DNA from: Leptolinea sp.
GTDB lineage: Bacteria > Chloroflexota > Anaerolineae > Anaerolineales > Anaerolineaceae
Direction: 5' to 3'
Assembly (NCBI GenBank): GCA_012515195.1
Contig: JAAYYW010000038.1
Location: 1 to 50,329 of the forward strand
Length of the DNA: 50,329 bases
In this document: in pieces, positions 20,760 to 28,070 of the stretch
How positions within the stretch are numbered: position 1 is the stretch's first letter
How the letters are laid out: every line of letters starts with the position of its first letter
Made by a program: the position numbers and the translations under genes
The notes under the pieces: generated by a model
What the model saw: the letters and a program-made list of their open reading frames with translations, nothing else
Told to the model about the DNA's origin: nothing
The model's database searches: none

Positions 20760-21568
20760 CCGCGGGTAACCCGGAAAACCAGCTCGTTTGGGAATTCAAA
20801 GCGTGCCACTTGCCAGTTACGGCCTTCGGCCAGACGGTTGAAATCGGATTCGTACGTCCCTCCCATACCTTTGCGGTTACCTCCAAGCGTGCGCAAGGGG
20901 TAACTGATTACAATGTGGCGGGCATGGATGTGGTCGATCAGGTTGGCTGCCAAACCCTTGCCTTGCTGTTCCAGACAGGGCAGGGTTTTCAACACCAGGG
21001 CTACATCCACTTCCTGTTCAAAAGGAAAACTGATCACATCGGCGGCTAGAGGAGTAAGCGGGTGTTTGATGTGATTTGCAAATACTTGTAAACATTCGGC
21101 GAGGTTGGTGTACATGTCCACTGCAAGATACGTCGTCTCTGGTTTTAAAGGCATCCAGGGAATGGAAAGCGGGGTTAATCCACAGGCCAGGTCCATTATG
21201 GACTGAATGGGTGAAAGGCCGGCCAGAACCTCAGCAAAGAAACGGTCGAGAACAGGGAGACGTTCTCTGGTGGAAGCATGAAGCTCCATCTTATTGCGAC
21301 AAAATCCCTGTAATTCAGACGAAGCAAGGTCTGACGGGAGAGGACGTAGTTCCTTTAAAAATTCTTCCGGTTCAAGGGTTCCGGGCAGGTAGGCTCCACC
21401 GATCTGGTGGAGGCGGCTGCGGATGGATTTAACCAACTCGCGGCTTTTCAATCCTTTGCGTGATTCTGTTTCACATACCCGCCGGATGACATCCGGGTGG
21501 ATGTCCTTGTACGCGTTGGCAGATGCAGCTTGCCGGATGATATCCTCTACCGTTAAAATGGCTTTCAT
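20756..21568 (-). CDS. RmtB/ArmA-family 16S rRNA (guanine1405-N7)-methyltransferase-like
   Basis: 'ELHASTRERLPVLDRFF', 'IMDLACGLTPLSIPWMPL', 'ALVLKTLPCLEQQGKG', 'ISYPLRTLGGNRKGM', 'NELVFRVTRG' parallel RmtB 'LHASTKERL', 'VLDIACGLNPLAL', 'LIFKLLPLLEREQAG', 'VSFPTRSLGGRGKGM', 'GTELIYLIKK'. Confidence 0.9.
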   Translation of the reverse strand: MKAILTVEDIIRQAASANAYKDIHPDVIRRVCETESRKGLKSRELVKSIRSRLHQIGGAYLPGTLEPEEFLKELRPLPSDLASSELQGFCRNKMELHASTRERLPVLDRFFAEVLAGLSPIQSIMDLACGLTPLSIPWMPLKPETTYLAVDMYTNLAECLQVFANHIKHPLTPLAADVISFPFEQEVDVALVLKTLPCLEQQGKGLAANLIDHIHARHIVISYPLRTLGGNRKGMGGTYESDFNRLAEGRNWQVARFEFPNELVFRVTRG

Positions 21569-21575
21569 AAGGTCC

Positions 21576-22667
21576 TCAAGCCAGTAACTCGCACAGGCGG
21601 GTCATAAAACGCAGATTATGAAGTGTAGCCAGCCGTTGATATGTGCTATCACCGATCTTGAATAGGTGATGAAGATAGCCGCGTGAATATCGGGAGCAGA
21701 TTGGGCAATCACAGCCTTCTGATACCGGACGGGAATCGCGCATAAACCGGTCATCAGTGCTGTAGATATACTCCAGCCAGGTCAAGGTATTCATCAGGCT
21801 GTGTTTTTCTGGCACATAACCCTCCTTGAACGCGTACAGACGGCCGTGGCGGGCGTCACGTGTGGGCATGGCACAGTCAAACAACCCGTAACCCAAACGC
21901 CAGCAGGCGGCCAGGTTCAGGGGATGACCGATCCCCAGTGCGTGCATCGGATATTTTTCAGGCACCAGCTCGCGGGTGAGACTAATAATGTCTTCCAATA
22001 GCGCGCCGGCATTATCTATCGGCCAACCACCGTAACCGAACCCGTCAAAGCCGATATCCAGCAAGGCTGCGGCACATTCATGACGCAGGTCATGTTCGCC
22101 GCCTCCCTGGATAACACCAAAGATCATTGGGTGCTCATCCGGTTGTACCTGTTTTTGTTCCATCAGCCTGTCAAACTCACGTCTTCCGCGCTTGGCCCAG
22201 GCGATGGTTCGTTTGATGGACAATTCCTGTTCGGATCGGGACGCATCCACATCTGTACAATCGTCCAGACAGATGATCACATCAGCGCCAAAACCGACCT
22301 GCAACTGAACGGATTTTTCGGGGGTGAGGTTTATCTTCCGGTTGGAACCTTCCGGCTGGAAGATGATGCCGTCATTTCCCAGACGTCCATATTTTGCGTT
22401 CTGTCTGATCAGGGAATAAGCTTGAAAGCCACCCGAATCTGTAATAATGGGGCGGTTCCATCCGCTCATTTTGTGTAGACCGCCCAGCGATTGCACCGTC
22501 ATGGAACCGGGATGCTGCATCAAATGGAACGCGTTCATTACCACTGCCCGAATGTTAACAGCTTCGAGATCTATGGAATCAACCGATCGTACCACTGCCT
22601 GGGTTGAATCCGGCATAAAAACGGGGAGGTTCAGATCACCATGGTTTGTATGTAATATGGGGCTCAC
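21576..22667 (-). CDS. tRNA-guanine transglycosylase family protein
   Basis: 'IITDSGGFQAYSL', 'LFDCAMPTRDARHGRLY', zinc motif 'CDCPICSRYSRGYLHHL'; variant active-site loop GYGGWPID. Confidence 0.88.
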   Translation of the reverse strand: MSPILHTNHGDLNLPVFMPDSTQAVVRSVDSIDLEAVNIRAVVMNAFHLMQHPGSMTVQSLGGLHKMSGWNRPIITDSGGFQAYSLIRQNAKYGRLGNDGIIFQPEGSNRKINLTPEKSVQLQVGFGADVIICLDDCTDVDASRSEQELSIKRTIAWAKRGRREFDRLMEQKQVQPDEHPMIFGVIQGGGEHDLRHECAAALLDIGFDGFGYGGWPIDNAGALLEDIISLTRELVPEKYPMHALGIGHPLNLAACWRLGYGLFDCAMPTRDARHGRLYAFKEGYVPEKHSLMNTLTWLEYIYSTDDRFMRDSRPVSEGCDCPICSRYSRGYLHHLFKIGDSTYQRLATLHNLRFMTRLCELLA

Positions 22668-22674
22668 ACTTGAA

Positions 22675-23055
22675 TTATAGTGTGATTTCTATCCGGTTCC
22701 CATCGGGATCATTCACAATGGATTCGTAATAACCATCTCCAGTGTGACGCGGACCGTCCAAAACCGGTACTCCATCGCCATACATTGTTTCGGTCAAACG
22801 GTCCACCTCTTCCGGACTGCCAACGGATATGGCCAAATGAATAAACCCGGTATGTTCGCCTGCTATATGATGATGGATGGAGGGCGAATGCATAATTTCA
22901 AGTCGTCCGCCATCTGGAAAGGATAGAAAGCAGGATGAAAACTGTTTGGCCGGATTCTGATACAGGGGACCGATTTGGGCATTGAAATATCGGGCATAAA
23001 AATCAGCAAGCCGGTCAATATTATCTGTCCAACAGGCGATATGGTCAATTCGCAT
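22675..23055 (-). CDS. VOC/glyoxalase family protein
   Basis: 'MRIDHIACWTDNIDRLADFYARYF', 'GFIHLAISVGS', 'DGYYESIVNDPDGNRIEIT'. Confidence 0.88.
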   Translation of the reverse strand: MRIDHIACWTDNIDRLADFYARYFNAQIGPLYQNPAKQFSSCFLSFPDGGRLEIMHSPSIHHHIAGEHTGFIHLAISVGSPEEVDRLTETMYGDGVPVLDGPRHTGDGYYESIVNDPDGNRIEITL

Positions 23056-23065
23056 AGAGCCTCTA

Positions 23066-23101
23066 TTACCAACCGGGACGGAATTCCATCCCGGTTGGTA
23101 A
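23066..23101 (-). repeat. Perfect 13-bp inverted repeat (intercistronic hairpin)
   Basis: TTACCAACCGGGA-cggaattcca-TCCCGGTTGGTAA between two minus-strand genes; no clear U-tract. Confidence 0.75.
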
Positions 23102-23116
23102 CCATTTATCAGGTGT

Positions 23117-24160
23117 TTAATTGCACGTCAGTGTAAATGTGCCGCCGGCTGAGAAGGTTTGATGGTTGGGATTGTCAATATACAACAGCAATTGACTGGC
23201 AGAAGCACCGATCGTACTGGTTACGTACGTATAATTTGTGGTGACTTCCTTGGTACCCGCGGCAGAGAAATCGATAGCATCTGAAGCAACGACTGTGCCA
23301 TCGGTCTTACGCCATTCATACGTGACTGTTCCAGCGCCATTGGTTGCAATCTTGCCAGTATAGATGAAGTTCACGCCTGCCTGGCAGTTAGCCAGTGTGG
23401 TAGTAAATGATGTGGGGCTGACGGAAATGGTTGCGCTGGTGACAGCGAAGGCGCCAGTGGACACTGTTCCAGTGGACGAGGTACTGCCGGTGTTTATTAT
23501 CACCCAGAATGCCTGGTCTCCATTTATTCCCCATCCGAAAGCGCCGCCACCGGCGTTTTGAAGCCGCCAGTATCCCTGGTGAGTTCCGGCTGTGGATGGG
23601 GCAGTCAGGTTGACTGACACATTGATGGATTGCCCGGGCAGAACATTTCCCGGTAGGCTGGTGACGGTTTGTCCGCCCATTTGATTACCGCTCGCGAAAA
23701 CCAGTGAGTATCCGGTTGTCCAGGTGCAGCTGCCGGAATTCTTCAGGGTCCATGTCTTTGTGAATGTGGTTCCGGGAGCGATATAAGTGTTGTCAGGAAT
23801 GGTTGCATCAGCGATAAAATCCGCCCGGTCACATGGAATGGGAACAAACGTTGATGTTGACACCAGCGTGTACGTTGGCGCTTTTGTCGGGATCAATGTG
23901 TATGCAGGCGTTATGGTTGCGGCTTGAGGGGCTAATGTCGGCAATATCTGGGCTGGTTGCGTTTCCGTGAAGATCGGCGGAAGGGTCATAGCGCTCCCAG
24001 CCGAGGATGCGGCCTGTGTCCGAAGGACTTCAACGGTTTGGGCTGCAGAAGTTCTAACGGCGTCCGCTTCTGAAACACCTCCCAGGAAGGGAATGCTGCA
24101 TGCAGATAGCATAATGAAAATGATGAGTAAAGGAATGGCTGGTTTTAAAAATCGCTGCAT
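23117..24160 (-). CDS. Lipoprotein with NBR1-Ig-like domain
   Basis: Lipobox 'MLSACS'; 'NTYIAPGTTFTKTWTLKNSGSCTWTTGYSLVFASGNQMGG...VNLTAPSTAGTHQGYWRLQNAGGGAFG'. Confidence 0.85.
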   Translation of the reverse strand: MQRFLKPAIPLLIIFIMLSACSIPFLGGVSEADAVRTSAAQTVEVLRTQAASSAGSAMTLPPIFTETQPAQILPTLAPQAATITPAYTLIPTKAPTYTLVSTSTFVPIPCDRADFIADATIPDNTYIAPGTTFTKTWTLKNSGSCTWTTGYSLVFASGNQMGGQTVTSLPGNVLPGQSINVSVNLTAPSTAGTHQGYWRLQNAGGGAFGWGINGDQAFWVIINTGSTSSTGTVSTGAFAVTSATISVSPTSFTTTLANCQAGVNFIYTGKIATNGAGTVTYEWRKTDGTVVASDAIDFSAAGTKEVTTNYTYVTSTIGASASQLLLYIDNPNHQTFSAGGTFTLTCN

Positions 24161-24566
24161 AGGGCTCCTCCTTGGTTATGGACGCAGTCCCAGTCGAAAT
24201 TGTTCCTTTTTGGAACATCAAGACTTGAGGTGCAAGAAAAACACCATAATTACCTTGCCCAAAATTACTCTTATTATCGATGATATCACAATGGGAAGCG
24301 ATAATTTCTCAAAAAAGATCAGGAATCGGACTTCCGTAACAATTATACGCAACAGTTGACGAAAATGTATTCTTAAACATAGATGAGATAACTGCTACGT
24401 AGTTCCTACGTTTGATTAAAAAAAGTTCTCCAGGAAAAGAATTTAGTCATTTCTCATTCTATCCTTAGAAATAATTAATCTTTCTGTGTGACCATTTTCA
24501 CAATATATATTGCACATTACTTACACCGTTATTTACCAGAAATTCAATCCCCAGGAGGAATCACAA

Positions 24567-25259
24567 TTGATAAGAAAGCATGTCTGTGCTGTGCTGATTG
24601 CCGGCGCGGTTCTATTCAATTTTGTAAATCCGGTATTTGCCTGTTCATTGAACATCAATGCCGATCTGACAGTTTTCAAGGGAAGATATTCTGTTGATCC
24701 CATCCAGATTTCTTTAGGATACGATCATGTAAGACAAAAATCCCTGGATAGAAACCGGGAGGATTTATTCATAGAATTCCGCAATAAAGTGACCAATGGG
24801 GATACAAGTCGGATCACGGGTTTTTTTGTTCCGGATATTGGCGGGTTTTATGTTTTACAACAGCCATCCGGTCAGGATGGAATTGTCTCGCCTGTGGAGG
24901 GAGTGCTTACCCAATTTAGACGACCGGCCTCGCAGGGAGTGATCGGTTTGATGGCCCATAATTACTCTGCCGGTAAATGGTTCTCCCGGTTTTCAGTTGG
25001 TGACGAATTCTTTATCATCTATGGGGATGGCCGCGTTGAGGCTTTTCAATATAAAGAAGCGATCCGATATCGTGCGATCAATGGAAAGAACGTTCTTTCA
25101 GATTTTGTCGATCTATCCAACGGAGAACGTGAGAGTGTGGACCAGGTTTATGAGCGGGTATACTCCGGGAAACCGCATCTGACTCTACAAACCTGTATAC
25201 AGGAAAAAGATGACCTGACATGGGGGCGCTTATTCATAGTGGCTGTGCCAATACGTTGA
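24567..25259 (+). CDS. Secreted sortase-like protein (copy 1), probable TTG start
   Basis: Listed ORF begins 24510, but CCAGGAGGAATCACAA-TTG gives a TTG start at 24567 with RBS and signal peptide LIRKHVCAVLIAGAVLFNFVNPVFA. Sortase-like H (LMAHNYSAG), Cys (LTLQTC), Arg (WGRLFIVA). Confidence 0.7.
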   Translation: MIRKHVCAVLIAGAVLFNFVNPVFACSLNINADLTVFKGRYSVDPIQISLGYDHVRQKSLDRNREDLFIEFRNKVTNGDTSRITGFFVPDIGGFYVLQQPSGQDGIVSPVEGVLTQFRRPASQGVIGLMAHNYSAGKWFSRFSVGDEFFIIYGDGRVEAFQYKEAIRYRAINGKNVLSDFVDLSNGERESVDQVYERVYSGKPHLTLQTCIQEKDDLTWGRLFIVAVPIR

Positions 25260-25379
25260 TATATTTTATGGAGAATTAATGTCAGATTTGCAAGAATTGG
25301 TGTAAATTTATACTGGCGGGTGGAAGTATCTCAAGTTGGTCAAAAACTGCCGATAATAACTACAGAACTTTAACTTCTC

Positions 25380-25470
25380 TTCCGATAATGGCAAATCCGG
25401 TGAAAGCCGGAGACGCAAAACCATGGGTCTACGCTGGATACTTCCAGTATGATCGCCAGGTTGCCGAAGA
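25380..25470 (+). promoter_or_regulatory. c-di-GMP-I (GEMM) riboswitch, copy 1
   Basis: GGCAAATCCGGTGAAAGCCGGAGACGCAAAACCATGGGTCTA...CAGGTTGCCGAAG matches the GEMM-I pattern (GGCAAA / GAAA tetraloop / GACGCAAA / GGGTCTA / GGTTNCCGA). Confidence 0.9.
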
Positions 25471-25495
25471 AGGAAAACAATCCTCCATTTTTTGG

Positions 25496-25524
25496 CAACC
25501 CCGGCTGACCGGGGTTGTTATTTT
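25496..25524 (+). terminator. Terminator-like hairpin after riboswitch 1
   Basis: CAACCCCGG-ctga-CCGGGGTTG followed by TTATTTT. Confidence 0.65.
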
Positions 25525-25547
25525 GCCAGAAACGGGAGCCAAACCAA

Positions 25548-25636
25548 ACGACAAGGGCAAACCCGGGAAAACCCGGGGACGCAAAGTTACGGGTCTACAT
25601 TCGAATTGAATATGACCGCCGAACTACCGAAATGGG
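25548..25636 (+). promoter_or_regulatory. c-di-GMP-I (GEMM) riboswitch, copy 2
   Basis: GGGCAAACCCGGGAAAACCCGGGGACGCAAAGTTACGGGTCTACATTCG...CGAACTACCGAAATGGG. Confidence 0.9.
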
Positions 25637-25683
25637 ATCAACCTCCCGCAATTCTAGCCAACCTGTAGAAGCAGGAATTCCGG

Positions 25684-25720
25684 CCCTTGTCATGAGAGTA
25701 TGACATGGGTCTTTTTTCTT
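25684..25720 (+). terminator. Terminator-like hairpin spanning the start codon of sortase-like copy 2
   Basis: CCCTTGTCAT-gagagt-ATGACATGGG (one T-T mismatch) followed by TCTTTTTTCTTC; the ATG at 25705 is in the 3' arm. Confidence 0.55.
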
Positions 25721-26358
25721 CTTTCAAACATTTTCTTATATCTATCGTAACAGTGGTGACGCTGTGTATTTCGACTCCAGTACTTGCTTTCCAAACGATA
25801 ATACCGGTTACCGGTACTATCTATAACGAGAGTGTGAAGCCGGGGGCTGTAAACCTTCTCTCTCTAGAAGATTTTACGGAAGCCGTAAAGGACGGCGACG
25901 CCCAGGCTGTTAAAGGATTGTATGCGGAAGAGATCTTTATGATGCGGGTCATCCAGCAGCCTTCCGGTAAGCCCGGTTTTGTATCACCCATTGATGGTAT
26001 TGCCACTCAGTTCGGGATGGCAGCAAACAACAATGTGACCGGTATGCTGGCTCACAATTTCGCTTCTGGTCGTTTTTTCTTTGATCTTTCCATGGATGAC
26101 CGGGTAAGTGTGGTGTATGGCGATGGGAGTATAAAGGAATATAAGGTCACAGCCATCTATAAATTTCAGGCGCTTTCTCCCAAGAGTTCCGCCAGTGATT
26201 TTGTGAATCTGGACACCGGCGAAAAACTCTCCGCGGCTGGTCTTTTTACCCGTATGTATACCGGGAGCCATCATCTGACATTGCAAACCTGTATCCAGGA
26301 AGGCACGGAAGACTCCTGGGGACGGCTCTTTGTAATCGCTGAACCGTTGAACGCCTGA
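25705..26358 (+). CDS. Secreted sortase-like protein (copy 2), downstream of tandem riboswitches
   Basis: Signal peptide; 'GMLAHNFASGRFFF', 'YGDGSIKEYKV', 'HHLTLQTCIQEGTEDSWGRLFVIAEPL'; clear paralog of copy 1. Confidence 0.75.
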   Translation: MGLFSSFKHFLISIVTVVTLCISTPVLAFQTIIPVTGTIYNESVKPGAVNLLSLEDFTEAVKDGDAQAVKGLYAEEIFMMRVIQQPSGKPGFVSPIDGIATQFGMAANNNVTGMLAHNFASGRFFFDLSMDDRVSVVYGDGSIKEYKVTAIYKFQALSPKSSASDFVNLDTGEKLSAAGLFTRMYTGSHHLTLQTCIQEGTEDSWGRLFVIAEPLNA

Positions 26359-26389
26359 ACAGAAAACATCTCCTTAAATTATTGGTTTG

Positions 26390-26417
26390 AAATGGATTGC
26401 CACGCGGCAGTCCATTT
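26390..26417 (+). terminator. Hairpin after sortase-like copy 2
   Basis: AAATGGATTGCC-acgc-GGCAGTCCATTT (one G-U), weak T-tract CGTTTAATT. Confidence 0.6.
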
Positions 26418-26535
26418 CGTTTAATTCACTCTTTTTAAGGAGCTGATTTTCTCCTGGATCGGGTGAATTACATATAATTAGCCATCAGGCGACCGGTCTT
26501 CACTATGGAGCCATTTTTAGATCGGAGGGAACCCG

Positions 26536-27939
26536 ATGACCGAATTTGATAACTACCAGTCTCCATTCAGTTGGCGGTATGCCAGCGAAGAGATGCGGCA
26601 GATCTGGAGCGAGACCAACAAACGAAAGCTCTGGCGTCGCATCTGGGTGTCTCTTGCGACAGTTCAGTCAGAGTTTGGGCTGGTCTCTCCCATTCAAGTT
26701 AAAGAGCTTCAATTACACGCAACGGACATTGACGTGGATGCAGCCCTGAAAATTGAGGCTGAGATCCATCATGATCTGATGGCTGAATTGAAAACCTTTG
26801 CCGCGCAATGTCCATTGGCCGGGGGGATAATTCATCTGGGCGCGACATCGATGGATATTGAGGACAATGCCGATGCGATCCGGCTTGCGCAATCACTGGA
26901 TCGTATCATCGCGTCGCTGGGCGGACTCCTGGCAATTCTTGCTGATCGTATTGAAGAAACAGCTGATCTGACTGTTATGGCTTTCACCCATATTCAACCC
27001 GCTGAACCCTCAACGTTCGGTTACCGGCTTTCCATGTATGCGCAAGACTTGCTGGTTGATTGGGAGAATCTTTATGCGGCCAGAGAAAATTTACACGGCA
27101 AAGGTTTTAAAGGAGCAGTGGGAACCGCTGCCGCATACGGTGATCTCTTGGGTGTTGGGAACCTGCGGAGGTTTGAGGAACGGTTGAGTGAAGAACTGGG
27201 GATGGCTTTCTTCCCTGTTGCCACCCAAACATATACCCGCAAACAGGACTACACAATCCTCAGCGCACTGGCTGGTTTGGGAGCTTCGTTGCATAAATTT
27301 GCGTTTGATCTGCGGCTATTGCAAACACCTCCGATTGGAGAGGTTAGCGAATACTTCGCTGAAAAACAGGTGGGATCGTCAGCCATGCCTTTCAAACGCA
27401 ACCCGATCAACGCGGAAAAAGTCGATTCGCTCGCCCGGCTGCTGGCTGTCTATCCACAGGTTGCCTGGCAGAACGCTGCCAATTCCCTGCTGGAACGCAC
27501 ACTGGATGACAGCGCCAACCGGCGCACCATCCTTCCGGAAGCGTTCCTAACCGCGGATGAAATGCTGCGGGTGATGACCCGGTTGGTCGGAAAATTGACT
27601 GTTCACCGTGAAACCATCCGACAAAACCTGGAGATATATGCTCCATTTGCCTGCACCGAACGGGTTATGATGGCCGCGGCCGGAAAGGGGGGGGATCGTC
27701 AAGTACTGCACGAGCGTTTACGGGAGCATGCTCTCGCGTCCTGGGAAGCGGTGCGTGCCGGGCAGCCCAATCCGCTCATTTCTCGCTTGAAGGCGGATGA
27801 TGAAATTCGGCTGTTGGTCAGCGCGGAAGAAATCGACCGACTGGCAGATGTCTCATCGTACACAGGAATAGCGGCAGCCGCATCAATGGAATTGGCTTCG
27901 CATATTCGAGTTTCCATTACAAACCGGTCTGGAGGGTAA
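26536..27939 (+). CDS. purB: Adenylosuccinate lyase
   Basis: 'HLGATSMDIEDNADAIRLAQSL', 'GSSAMPFKRNPINAEKV' signature. Confidence 0.95.
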   Translation: MTEFDNYQSPFSWRYASEEMRQIWSETNKRKLWRRIWVSLATVQSEFGLVSPIQVKELQLHATDIDVDAALKIEAEIHHDLMAELKTFAAQCPLAGGIIHLGATSMDIEDNADAIRLAQSLDRIIASLGGLLAILADRIEETADLTVMAFTHIQPAEPSTFGYRLSMYAQDLLVDWENLYAARENLHGKGFKGAVGTAAAYGDLLGVGNLRRFEERLSEELGMAFFPVATQTYTRKQDYTILSALAGLGASLHKFAFDLRLLQTPPIGEVSEYFAEKQVGSSAMPFKRNPINAEKVDSLARLLAVYPQVAWQNAANSLLERTLDDSANRRTILPEAFLTADEMLRVMTRLVGKLTVHRETIRQNLEIYAPFACTERVMMAAAGKGGDRQVLHERLREHALASWEAVRAGQPNPLISRLKADDEIRLLVSAEEIDRLADVSSYTGIAAAASMELASHIRVSITNRSGG

Positions 27940-28070
27940 GAACCTGCTATTTAGATGAAAGACATATGTAATATCCCAATAGGAAATATGTCACGGCGAA
28001 ATCTAGACAAATATCTATTTGTTCATTACAATTGACGCGCTTACATTCATAAAGCCGGGGGCGTTTTGTT

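Noticed and set aside
20510-21049. 179 aa plus-strand ORF across the Rmt-like genes
   Set aside because: Antisense shadow of two clear methyltransferase CDSs; no recognisable motif.
25388-25703. Two short ORFs (73 and 62 aa) over the tandem riboswitches
   Set aside because: Their repeated 'KPGKTRGRK/KPGDAK' peptides are translations of the GEMM RNA consensus, not proteins.
26360-26536. Possible purine riboswitch before purB
   Set aside because: No purine aptamer core or P1-L2-L3 arrangement seen; only a terminator hairpin and a TATAAT-like box.
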